A stretch of DNA of 64,000 bases from DATBLY01 sp963705545 (lineage in GTDB: Bacteria; Actinomycetota; UBA4738; HRBIN12). Under the pieces are notes generated by a model that worked only from the letters and a program-made list of their open reading frames with translations, was not told the DNA's origin and ran no database searches. Shown one piece after another: positions 8,865 through 15,822 of this stretch (its first letter is position 1; the number at the start of each line of letters is the position of its first letter). Position numbers and translations under genes: made by a program. The stretch lies in assembly GCA_963705545.1 (NCBI GenBank), contig CAVPJX010000004.1, positions 1 through 64,000 of the forward strand, in the 5' to 3' direction.

Positions 8865-9396
8865 CCCGCGCTCCTTCCGTCGCTCGGAGGGCATGTCGCC
8901 CCTGCGTGGCCAGGACCCTCACGGTGGACGGTCGAACGCCCAGGATGCTCGCCGCCTGCTCGGCCGGATACCCGAGCAGGTCCACGAGCACGAGGGCGGC
9001 CCGCTGGCGCGGGCTGACCTCGAGCAGGAGCTGTCGCACGTCCGCGCGCATCTCCGCATCGAGGAACGCATCGCGCCGCTCCGGGATCGGGACGACCTTC
9101 CGGACCGCCATCGTCGCTCGACGCCGGCGCATCCGGAACCCATTCAAGGCGACGCGGAACAGATAACCGGTCGGATCAGCGATCCGGCCGATCTCGTCCC
9201 AGCGCTCCCAGAGGCTCAGGAACGCATCCTGCATCAGCTCCTCCGCGTCGTGGCGGTTCCCGGTCACGAAGTAGAGAGCCTTGAAGAGGCGATCGTGCTC
9301 CTCCTCGAAGAACGTGTCGAAGCGGGCCCATGCCTCGACGCGTTCCGTGGGGAACTCCACCACCTCACCCTCTGCTCGCACGATCCATGGATGCAT
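8857..9396 (-). CDS. ECF-type RNA polymerase sigma factor (SigE-like)
   Basis: Sigma-70 family ECF factor of 179 residues. Region 2 runs from FFEEEHDRLFKALYF to DAEELMQDAFLSLWERWDEI. Region 4 contains LLLEVSPRQRAALVLVDLLG and the helix-turn-helix AEQAASILGVRPSTVRVLA. ATG at 9396 (MHPWIV) was chosen, with a G-rich stretch upstream; a TTG at 9408 is the alternative. Its stop overlaps the start of a membrane beta-propeller protein that probably controls its activity. Target genes cannot be assigned. Confidence 0.9.
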   Translation of the reverse strand: MHPWIVRAEGEVVEFPTERVEAWARFDTFFEEEHDRLFKALYFVTGNRHDAEELMQDAFLSLWERWDEIGRIADPTGYLFRVALNGFRMRRRRATMAVRKVVPIPERRDAFLDAEMRADVRQLLLEVSPRQRAALVLVDLLGYPAEQAASILGVRPSTVRVLATQGRHALRATEGARDA

Positions 9397-9751
9397 GAGG
9401 ACCCCCAAGCGCTTACGCCGATGCTGGCAGTGTTTGCCTTCAAGGGCGAGCCGAGGAGCGAGCTGGGTCCTGTTAGCGCCATGCGGCTCGCACGAGGCCC
9501 CCGGGACCCCGCCGTCTACGAGTGGGCTTGGCGTCCAGCGTGAGTTTGGTCCCTTGACCGTCGTCGTTCGCTCGTCAGAGCGGGGCAGTGCGTCAGACGC
9601 TCAAACTTGCCACGCGCCCCCGCGTGTGTGCTCCTTCCACGAGGGCTTCGACTCAGCCTTGTCGCCCCTTGGAGGATGGTTTGGTGGACGTACGGAACCG
9701 GGCACCGATGTGGGACGAGAACCCGCATCGAAGGAGACTCGATCGTCCCGT
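9397..9751. other. Intergenic region carrying a diverged repeat copy
   Basis: About 355 bp upstream of the sigma-factor gene and downstream of the DHA2 exporter gene. I see no protein-coding gene. It contains one copy (9589-9625) of a repeat also present at 12549-12585 and 11493-11520. The sigma-factor promoter must lie here. Confidence 0.5.
9589..9625. repeat. Diverged intergenic repeat, type A, copy 1
   Basis: A 37-bp stretch beginning TGCGTCAGAC and ending CCACGCGCCCCCGCGT. It aligns without gaps to 12549-12585, with 29 of 37 positions identical. The middle (GTCAG, then AACTTGCCACG 12 nt after the start of GTCAG) also matches 11493-11515. All copies are in non-coding gaps. Confidence 0.6.
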
Positions 9752-11347
9752 TCAGGCCAAGACCATGCCTTCGTCGGAGTCCGATGGCTTCGGATCAGGT
9801 AGTCGCATCATCCGGAACGACGTGATCAACCCGAGGAGTCCGGCGAGCAGCGGGACGAGCAATGCGACTTGGAGCGCGAACGGTCGCGCTTCCGTGTTGA
9901 TGCGGATGATCTCGGCTTGGACGTCCGCGGGCTGACCCACGAGCAGCTCCTCGAGTGCCGTGTTGCTCATCACCTCCGCGTCGTCCTCAAGCCCGGTCGC
10001 GACCTGCTGCTGCTCGGTGGGTGAGAGCACGGCGCTGTTGTTGGCCATGTCGGTGAAGGTGATCGAGAGCGTCGCCAGCATGATCGCGCCGGCGAACGCC
10101 AGTCCGAACGAGAGCCCGAACGATCCACCGGCAGAGTTCACGCCGGCGGCCTCGCTGACCCGCTCGTCCGAGATCGGGGAGAGGGTGTAGTTGTTGAGCT
10201 GCGACACCAGCATGCCCAGCCCGGCACCCGCGATCAGGAGCGGGACGAAGAGGTACCAACCCGAGTCAGCCCTGGGCACGACCCAGATCAGCAGCACCAT
10301 GCCGATCGAAAGGAGCGCGAACCCGGCTCGGATGATCTTGCTCGGGCGCCGCGACCCCGACCTCTTCCCGGCGAGCACCGCCACGCCGAACATCGTGAGC
10401 GATAGGGGGGCGAGCGACAGGCCCGTCTGCATCGCGTTGTACTCGAGCACCATCTGCAGGAAGATCGGCAGCGCGATCATCGCCCCTCCCAGGGCGATGT
10501 TCTGGAGCATCTGTCCCGAGATCCCGAAGCGGAACATCTTCGATCGGAACAGGTCCGGGTCGAGCAGGGTGGGCTTCTCCTCACGCTTGCGTCGCAGGAG
10601 CCAGTAGGCGAGGGACCCCAGTCCGACCGCCCCGACCGCCAGGAGCTCGGCGACGGCATCCCCGCCTTCCTGCCACGCCAGGATGCCCAGCACGATGCCA
10701 CCCATGCCGAGGACGGAGAGGACGGCACCGAACACGTCGACCTGCCGAGGGCCCGTGTACGGCACGTCGAGGACACGCCCGATGCCGGACAGCACGATTG
10801 CGATGATCAGCACCTCGAGCAGGAAGCCAGCGCGCCACGACAGGAACGTCGTGATGAAGCCGCCTAGCAGTGGACCGATCGCGGCGGCGATCGCCGCCGA
10901 GGCGCCGACCAACGCGTAGACCTTCTTCTGCGCGGCCCCCTGGAAGTTGCCGTGGATCAGGGACTGCATCGCGGGCATCAGGAGCGAAGCGCCGAGGCCG
11001 CCGATCAGGGCCCAGAACACGAGGATGGCGATCACGCTCTGGGCGACCGTCATCGCCAACGCGCCGACGGCATACGCGAGCAGGCCGATGACGTAGGCCC
11101 GCTTGCGGCCGATCAGGTCGCCGACCTTGCTGCCGATCAGGATGAACGCGGCGGAGACGAGCGCCTCGAGCGCGATCGCCGCTTGGACGCTGCTCACGGT
11201 GGTCTTCAGGTCGTTGACCACGGATGAGATCGACACGTTCATCAGCGATGTGTCGAACACGAGCACGAACATCGCCATCGCGAGCAGCAGGGCGAGCCGC
11301 TGGTCGAACGCAGGCTCCTGGACCGTGTCCGTCGTTCCGTCTCGCAC
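9752..11347 (-). CDS. DHA2-family MFS exporter (14 TM)
   Basis: Drug:proton antiporter-type major facilitator of 531 residues with about 14 hydrophobic segments. The first helix has FVLVFDTSLMNVSISSV, corresponding to motif D1 of DHA2 exporters. The 2-3 loop is GSKVGDLIGRKRAYVIG (motif A), and motif C-like GPLLGGFITTFLSWRAGF lies in TM5. A roughly 50-residue periplasmic loop near the C-terminus precedes the last helix. GTG at 11347 was chosen because GGAGGG lies 5 nt upstream and the sequence before it is not membrane-like. It probably exports a toxic or antibiotic compound. No regulator gene is adjacent. Confidence 0.87.
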   Translation of the reverse strand: MRDGTTDTVQEPAFDQRLALLLAMAMFVLVFDTSLMNVSISSVVNDLKTTVSSVQAAIALEALVSAAFILIGSKVGDLIGRKRAYVIGLLAYAVGALAMTVAQSVIAILVFWALIGGLGASLLMPAMQSLIHGNFQGAAQKKVYALVGASAAIAAAIGPLLGGFITTFLSWRAGFLLEVLIIAIVLSGIGRVLDVPYTGPRQVDVFGAVLSVLGMGGIVLGILAWQEGGDAVAELLAVGAVGLGSLAYWLLRRKREEKPTLLDPDLFRSKMFRFGISGQMLQNIALGGAMIALPIFLQMVLEYNAMQTGLSLAPLSLTMFGVAVLAGKRSGSRRPSKIIRAGFALLSIGMVLLIWVVPRADSGWYLFVPLLIAGAGLGMLVSQLNNYTLSPISDERVSEAAGVNSAGGSFGLSFGLAFAGAIMLATLSITFTDMANNSAVLSPTEQQQVATGLEDDAEVMSNTALEELLVGQPADVQAEIIRINTEARPFALQVALLVPLLAGLLGLITSFRMMRLPDPKPSDSDEGMVLA

Positions 11348-11656
11348 TCGAGACCCTCCAACTCCGCGTTGTGAAGGACCATCTATACAGGTAGCCGAAC
11401 AGAACCGTATCCGCGGGAGGGCGGCAAACGCGGGAGCCGATAGTCCCTTCCGGTGCGGGCCATCGGTCGCCCTTGACGCCCGGGCGCTGGATGTCAGTGG
11501 GGCGAACTTGCCACGGCCCGGCGGGAGCTGCCTCCAGGTTGCGGCGGGGCGATCCGAGTGTCGTGTCGATCTCGGCGCTACAGCGGCGTGAGTTGCGCGG
11601 AAAGCCGAGGGCGAGTTGAATGCCTTCCTGTCCGCCAGCCCGGGAGAGGAGCGCGC
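11348..11656. other. Divergent intergenic region between DHA2 exporter and aquaporin
   Basis: About 310 bp holding the two divergent promoters. A TATAGAT-like element on the minus strand near 11383-11389 could be the exporter's -10 box. A type A repeat copy lies at 11493-11520, and a GAACCGTATCCGCGGG stretch at 11402-11417 resembles the type B repeats. No gene is seen. Confidence 0.45.
11493..11520. repeat. Diverged intergenic repeat, type A, copy 2
   Basis: GTCAG at 11493-11497 and AACTTGCCACG at 11505-11515 occur at exactly the same 12-nt offset as in copy 1 (9592 and 9604). The flanks are less conserved. It lies between the divergent exporter and aquaporin genes. Confidence 0.45.
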
Positions 11657-12475
11657 GTGAGCCGCCAGTCGTCGACCGAAGAGAACGTGATCCGTCACGT
11701 CATCGATGAGGACGTGATCAAGCGCATCGAGGACTTCAAGGATCCCGGCCAGGAGTGGCGACGGCTCTTCTCCGAGTTCTACGGCACGTTCCTCCTCGTG
11801 CTCGTGGCAGCCGGTGGAGGCATGATGAGCCAGGCGTTCCCGAACACGATCTCTCGCACCGCGGCGGTGGTGGCGCCGGGCTTGATGGTGATGGGCGTGA
11901 TCTTGTTCATGGGGAAGGTTTCGGGCGCCCATCTGAACCCGGCCGTAAGCCTGGCCTTCGCCGCCCGCCGAGACTTCCCGTGGATACGGGTGCCCGGCTA
12001 CATCGTCGTCCAACTCGCCGGTGCGGCTCTCGCATGCGTCTTCCTGCAGCAGGTGGTGGATGTGTCCGCTGTCTACGGGTCGAACTACGTGGCCAGCGGT
12101 TACACGCCAGTGGCGGCGATGTGGATGGAGGCCGTCCTCACGCTGGGCCTCGTGAGCGTCATCCTCGGCACCGCCTCAGGCGCGCAGAACGTCGGGCTCT
12201 TCGGCGCCATCGCGGTGGGCGGGTACATCGCGCTGGCGGGCCTCTGGGGCAGTCCGATCTCGGGCACGTCGATGAATCCTGCACGCACTTTCGGCCCCGA
12301 CCTGGTCGGTGCGAACTTTACCGACTACTGGGTCTATGTCGTCGGGCCGCTCGTGGGCACGGCCGTCGCCGTCGGGGCCGCGTTCGTCCTGCGCGGGCGG
12401 GGCGGAGGCGCGGCCGGATCGGGCGCGGCACAGGGCGCGATCGACACCGAGGTCGCCGAACCCGGGAAGGCTTAG
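11657..12475 (+). CDS. MIP-family aquaporin/glycerol channel
   Basis: Membrane channel of 272 residues with the two half-helix NPA boxes, HLNPAVS in the first half and SMNPARTFGPD in the second. Six transmembrane helices surround them. An unusually long charged N-terminal tail (about 40 residues, rich in Glu/Asp/Arg) precedes TM1. The small residues around the second NPA box suggest a water-type channel, but selectivity cannot be fixed by eye. GTG at 11657 follows GGGAGAGGAG. The gene is divergent from the DHA2 exporter. Confidence 0.9.
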   Translation: MSRQSSTEENVIRHVIDEDVIKRIEDFKDPGQEWRRLFSEFYGTFLLVLVAAGGGMMSQAFPNTISRTAAVVAPGLMVMGVILFMGKVSGAHLNPAVSLAFAARRDFPWIRVPGYIVVQLAGAALACVFLQQVVDVSAVYGSNYVASGYTPVAAMWMEAVLTLGLVSVILGTASGAQNVGLFGAIAVGGYIALAGLWGSPISGTSMNPARTFGPDLVGANFTDYWVYVVGPLVGTAVAVGAAFVLRGRGGGAAGSGAAQGAIDTEVAEPGKA

Positions 12476-12548
12476 CTCGGCTGATCCGCTACTACAGTCT
12501 TCGCCCTTAGCCCAAAGGCTCGTCGCGTGTACGCGCAGAGCACCCTGG

Positions 12549-12585
12549 TGCGTCAGACACATGAACCTTCCACGCGCTCCGGCGT
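12549..12585. repeat. Diverged intergenic repeat, type A, copy 3
   Basis: Ungapped match to 9589-9625, with identical ends TGCGTCAGAC and CCACGCGC followed by YCCSGCGT. A type B element follows 14 nt later, so A and B may be halves of one larger element. Confidence 0.6.
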
Positions 12586-12598
12586 CCGCGGCCTGCAC

Positions 12599-12630
12599 TG
12601 CACGTCTACGTGGAGCTTTGTCGGCGGATC
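12599..12630. repeat. Diverged intergenic repeat, type B, degraded copy
   Basis: Contains GTGGAGCTTTGTCGGCGGATC. With one gap it resembles the GGAACGTTGTCCGCGGATC core of the copies at 13316 and 14212. Confidence 0.35.
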
Positions 12631-12728
12631 GAGCGGTTGCCGTCCAGCGGCCGGGCTTCTCCCCCCTAGGACGGTGCTGCTCCTGAAGGCTCATGCTATG
12701 AAGACTGTTCTGTACCCTGTAGCGGTCC

Positions 12729-13256
12729 ATGATGACGACGCCGCAAATCGAGGAGTTCGTCTTCCCGGACGCCGATTTCCCGCGGGAGTTCGATATCCAG
12801 CTCTGGGCCTTCATTCGACTCGTTTGGGGCGAGGGCCTACGCGGCGAGTTTCGATTCCGCACACGCAGTTGGGACGAGCCAACCCCAACACACTTTGTCC
12901 GCGCGGCTGGCGACCTGCTAATCAGCCACGTGCTCGTCTTTCCGCTTTCGATCGAGGGCCATCGCGACGCGCTGAGGGTCGGTTGCGTCGGGGCGGTGCT
13001 CACCTTCCCGCAGTTCCGTCGCGAGGGTCATGCGAGCAAGCTCATGCGCCGGGCCGCGCAGCACATTCGCGAGACGGCGGATGTCGGGATGCTCTTCTGC
13101 GATGCCGTGGATGCTCCGTTCTACGAGCGACTCGACTGGAGTGCGCTGCCCCCCGGACGCGCTCTCGTCGAAGGCGAGATTCCCGATGAGGTCCTCATGA
13201 TCCTGGGCGACGATCTCATCGCGCCTGATCCGATTCGACTGCCCTGGGTTTTCTAA
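12729..13256 (+). CDS. GNAT-family N-acetyltransferase
   Basis: Acetyltransferase-fold protein of 175 residues. The acetyl-CoA-binding motif A is visible as VLTFPQFRREGHASKLM, after strand beta-4 (VGCVGAV). The typical C-terminal strand is around FYERLDWSALP. The N-terminus (DFPREFDIQLWAFIRLVWG) recalls NodA-like or aminoglycoside-type GNATs, but the substrate is unknown. Tandem ATGs at 12729 and 12732 are possible starts, and no strong ribosome site is seen. It stands alone between repeat-bearing gaps. Confidence 0.75.
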   Translation: MMTTPQIEEFVFPDADFPREFDIQLWAFIRLVWGEGLRGEFRFRTRSWDEPTPTHFVRAAGDLLISHVLVFPLSIEGHRDALRVGCVGAVLTFPQFRREGHASKLMRRAAQHIRETADVGMLFCDAVDAPFYERLDWSALPPGRALVEGEIPDEVLMILGDDLIAPDPIRLPWVF

Positions 13257-13315
13257 CGGGCTGGAGTCGAGGCCAGTGTGGGCACTGGGTTTGCGCGTCG
13301 CCCGGCGGCCACAGG

Positions 13316-13345
13316 TGTACGCATATGGAACGTTGTCCGCGGATC
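13316..13345. repeat. Diverged intergenic repeat, type B, copy 1
   Basis: TGTACGCAT, then TGGA, GTT and TCCGCGGATC in fixed spacing. It aligns without gaps to 14212-14241, with 26 of 30 positions identical. It lies in the 256-bp gap between the GNAT and DHFR-like genes. That gap otherwise holds only a small hairpin (CCAGTG, TGGG, CACTGG at 13273-13288) that could end the GNAT transcript. Confidence 0.6.
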
Positions 13346-13512
13346 GAGAGAGCTGGGAAGCGCTGGCACGAAGTGAGTCGCTGGCCCTTCGCCTCGCGTC
13401 TGCCTGATCTGTCCATAGCCTCTCGCGGCCCTACTGGCCGATGAGCATTGCCGCCAAGCTGGGTCTAGAACAAGCTGGAAACGAATTTGGATTGAGACCA
13501 CGGGAGGTCGCG

Positions 13513-14043
13513 ATGTCTGCATCAGTGCTCTACATGTCGATGTCCCTCGACGGGTACATCGCGGGTCCCAACGACGAACCGGGCAACCCCGGCGGTGACG
13601 GCTTCGACCGGCTGCATGAGTGGGGCTACACCTCGGACGGGGACCTTCGGCCGTCTGGACCGGCCAGGGAGTTGCACAACGAGATAGAAGCGACCGGTGC
13701 GGTACTGGCGGGTCGGCGGACCGTCGAGCAGGTCGATCACTGGGGCGGTGATCATCACGGTGTTCCAATCTTCGTGCCCAGTCACCGGCCGCCGGGGCCG
13801 TCCGTCGCGAACTACCCGTTGGTGACGTACGTGACCGACGGAATCGTCAGCGCGATGGCACAGGCCAAGGCCGCCGCCGGGAACCGGAACGTGATGGTGC
13901 ATGGCGCGTACACGGCGCAACGGTCGCTCGAGGCGGTCGTGCTGGACGAGGTGCAGATCCACCAGATCCCGGTGCTGTTCGGTGGTGGCCGACGGCTGTT
14001 CGAGGAGCTGCCGTGGCGGGTCGAGGTGCAGATGTTCGGGTGA
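13513..14043 (+). CDS. Dihydrofolate reductase family protein (RibD C-terminal-like)
   Basis: NADPH-dependent reductase fold of 176 residues, starting SVLYMSMSLDGYIAGPNDEPG, the signature of the RibD_C/DHFR-like family. Also typical are AVLAGRRTVEQ and VMVHGAYTAQRSLEAVVLDEVQIHQIP with the following VLFGGGRRLF. The true substrate of these stand-alone proteins is usually unknown; they are not the folate-pathway DHFR. ATG at 13513 follows CGGGAGGTC. A small hairpin (GCCGCT, CGACC, AGCGGC) near 14091-14107 may be its terminator. Confidence 0.85.
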   Translation: MSASVLYMSMSLDGYIAGPNDEPGNPGGDGFDRLHEWGYTSDGDLRPSGPARELHNEIEATGAVLAGRRTVEQVDHWGGDHHGVPIFVPSHRPPGPSVANYPLVTYVTDGIVSAMAQAKAAAGNRNVMVHGAYTAQRSLEAVVLDEVQIHQIPVLFGGGRRLFEELPWRVEVQMFG

Positions 14044-14300
14044 TCGACACACCGGAGGCCACACACATCCGCTACCGCGTCCGTCGCTGAGCCGCTCGAC
14101 CAGCGGCCTCTTGGCTGTGGTTGCGGATTGAGCCGCTCTTGCCGGGGGCAGATCTCGATAACAAGAATCAAAGCGCCCCAGCGGGTGAGGCATCCCTCGG
14201 TCCGAGCCGGATGTACGCATTTGGAGTGTTATCCGCGGATCTGGAGGGCCGGAGGCGGAAGCTACTACGCGCTCACGACGACCCTGGCCCTGGACGCCTG
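14044..14300. other. Intergenic region with type B repeat
   Basis: About 255 bp between convergent genes. It contains the type B repeat at 14212-14241 and a possible short terminator hairpin near 14091-14107. No gene is seen. Confidence 0.5.
14212..14241. repeat. Diverged intergenic repeat, type B, copy 2
   Basis: Matches 13316-13345 at 26 of 30 positions, including TGTACGCAT and TCCGCGGATC. GAG(A/G)G-type similarity continues for a few bases beyond. Confidence 0.6.
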
Positions 14301-14519
14301 TTAGCGAGGCTTCGGCTCCGGCTTCTCTTCGTCTTCTCCCGGCGCCTCCACAGCCTTCTCGGCCGCTGCCGCAGCCTTGAGCACGGCAACAGCCAACAAC
14401 CTCGTCATGCCCGCCGCCATCTGCACCATCCCGCCGAGGATGCGCAGACCGCCACGCATGGCGTCGAGGACGGCCTCTCCCAGTTGGGACTCCGGAGGCT
14501 CGGGGTCGCTTTGCGCCAT
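14301..14519 (-). CDS. Small protein with acidic ends and a hydrophobic middle
   Basis: Predicted 72-residue protein. It has an acidic start (SDPEPPESQ), an alanine/leucine/methionine-rich middle (about 20-55, with MVQMAAGMTRLLAVAVLKAAAAA) and a Glu/Pro/Lys tail. The middle could be an amphipathic or membrane helix. A weak ribosome site (AGGATCAG) precedes ATG at 14519. I do not recognise the family. It is divergent from the pterin dehydratase-VOC gene 57 bp away. It could be spurious, but the composition looks protein-like. Confidence 0.45.
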   Translation of the reverse strand: MAQSDPEPPESQLGEAVLDAMRGGLRILGGMVQMAAGMTRLLAVAVLKAAAAAEKAVEAPGEDEEKPEPKPR

Positions 14520-14576
14520 CGGCTGATCCTGACACGATCCCAGCGGGACCGCACACCCACATCGAGAGGAGGGCGG

Positions 14577-15215
14577 ATGAGCGAGAGGATCGCACCGCGG
14601 AGGTTCCACGAGGCCGACTGGCGGCTCGTGCGGGACGACGCGTCCACGCACTTCCGTACCGGGTCGTTCGCGAAAGGCGTCGCGCTGGTCGACGCGATCG
14701 GCAAGCTGGCCGACGCCGCGAACCATCACCCCGACGTCGACCTCCGGTACCACGGCGTCACGGTGCGCCTGAGGACGCACAGCGAGGGCGCGCTGACCGA
14801 GCGCGACGTCGCACTGGCCCGGCAGATCTCGGACGCGGCGCGCGAACTCGGTGTGCCCGTCGACCTGACCGGCTTGCAGGCGGTGCAGGTCGCGATCGAC
14901 GCGCTCGTCATCCCCGAGGTGCTGCCGTTCTGGCGCGCCGTCCTCGGTTACGAGGATCTGGGCGAAGAGGATCTGGTGGACCCCCGCCGACAGGGGCCGC
15001 CGTTCTGGTTCCAGCAGATGGACGCGCCGCGACCGCAGCGCAACCGGATCCATATCGACGTCTACGTGCCGCACGATCAGGCGGAGGCGCGCGTCGCGGC
15101 GGCGATCGCCGCAGGTGGTCACATGGTCAGCGACGAGAACGCGCCAGGGTGGTGGACCCTGGCCGACGCCGAGGGCAACGAGGTCGACGTCGCCCCTTGG
15201 CCGGACCGCGACTGA
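14577..15215 (+). CDS. Pterin-4a-carbinolamine dehydratase / VOC domain fusion
   Basis: Two-domain protein of 212 residues. Residues 1-95 are a 4a-hydroxytetrahydrobiopterin dehydratase (PCD/DCoH) domain with the active-site pattern NHHPDVDLRYHGVTVRL. Residues 100-212 form a glyoxalase/VOC-like domain (VQVAIDALVIPEVLPFWRAVLGY, then HIDVYVP and TLADAEGNEVDV). PCD normally recycles pterin cofactor for aromatic hydroxylases, and DCoH also dimerises transcription factors. Similar fusions exist in Actinomycetota, but the joint activity is not established as far as I know. ATG at 14577 follows GAGAGGAGGG. No pterin hydroxylase gene is nearby. Confidence 0.85.
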   Translation: MSERIAPRRFHEADWRLVRDDASTHFRTGSFAKGVALVDAIGKLADAANHHPDVDLRYHGVTVRLRTHSEGALTERDVALARQISDAARELGVPVDLTGLQAVQVAIDALVIPEVLPFWRAVLGYEDLGEEDLVDPRRQGPPFWFQQMDAPRPQRNRIHIDVYVPHDQAEARVAAAIAAGGHMVSDENAPGWWTLADAEGNEVDVAPWPDRD

Positions 15216-15239
15216 GCGAGGTCGGTTGCCCCCGGACCC

Positions 15240-15821
15240 CTACAGTCCCGCGGGCGTGATGATCCAGAGCACGACCGCCTCCCGGGTCCGCGAAGGGTTG
15301 AGCCAGCGGTGCGGGACACGCGGGTTCAGCGTCAGCGCGTCGCCCCGGCGCACGTCGAAGCCACGATCCTCGAACACGAACCGGAGCGAACCCGCCAGGA
15401 CGTAGACGACCTCAGCGTCCGCGTCGAACGCGTGCGGCTCCTCGCCGCTCGAACCGCCCGGCTCGACGCGCGACTCGATCACCTGGAGGTGGCGCTGGCC
15501 GCCCCACGTGAGCAACAGATCGTGGACGCCGTACCCGCCGAAGTCCGCCTGCATCCGCTCGTCGCGGCGGACCAGCGCCGCGCTCTCCGCCGGCTCGAAG
15601 AGCGACCCGAGCCCGACATCGAGGGCCTCACAGAGCTTGATCAGCGAGCCGACCGACGCCGCGACCTCGTTGCGCTCGAGCAGGCTGATGAACCCGTTCG
15701 ACAGGTCCGTCTGCGCGGCGAGCTGGCTGATCGTCAGGCCGCGCTCCTTCCGGGCGGCACGCAGCCGCGGCCCGACGAGCGACTCGTCGTGGCGCCTCGG
15801 CCGGGTGCGCGCGACGACCAC
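15240..15821 (-). CDS. XRE-cupin transcriptional regulator (PuuR-like)
   Basis: Regulator of 193 residues. An N-terminal Cro/C1-type helix-turn-helix (RLRAARKERGLTISQLAAQ, then SNGFISLLERNEV) is followed by a C-terminal cupin_2 barrel (EEPHAFDADAEVVYVLAGSL, GDALTLNPRVPHRW). PuuR and many relatives with this layout sense polyamines or amino acids. GTG at 15821 lies just after the decarboxylase stop at 15823, so it is the third gene of an operon with a PotD-like binding protein and a decarboxylase-VOC fusion. The 27-bp palindrome at 19059-19085 upstream of that operon is its likely operator. The ligand is inferred from context only. Confidence 0.87.
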   Translation of the reverse strand: MVVARTRPRRHDESLVGPRLRAARKERGLTISQLAAQTDLSNGFISLLERNEVAASVGSLIKLCEALDVGLGSLFEPAESAALVRRDERMQADFGGYGVHDLLLTWGGQRHLQVIESRVEPGGSSGEEPHAFDADAEVVYVLAGSLRFVFEDRGFDVRRGDALTLNPRVPHRWLNPSRTREAVVLWIITPAGL

Positions 15822-15822
15822 G

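Larger units (their letters stand above)
12476..12728. other. Intergenic region with type A and type B repeat copies
   Basis: About 250 bp without a recognisable gene. It carries a type A repeat (12549-12585) followed by a degraded type B repeat (about 12599-12630). A palindrome-like GTCGCGTGTACGCG lies near 12523-12536. Confidence 0.5.

Noticed and set aside
11348..12013. N-terminal extension of the DHA2 exporter to 12013
   Set aside because: The extra sequence is antisense to the aquaporin gene and not membrane-like. A good GTG with ribosome site exists at 11347.
9397..14300. Integron-like attC sites in the repeat-bearing gaps
   Set aside because: Some TAAC/GTTA pieces recall attC ends, but there is no consistent R/L box pairing, genes point in both directions, and no integrase is present.
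14520..15122. Antisense gene opposite the pterin dehydratase-VOC gene
   Set aside because: Composition is that of a GC-rich shadow frame. Only the short C-terminal part (14301-14519) lies outside the real gene and could be a small protein.
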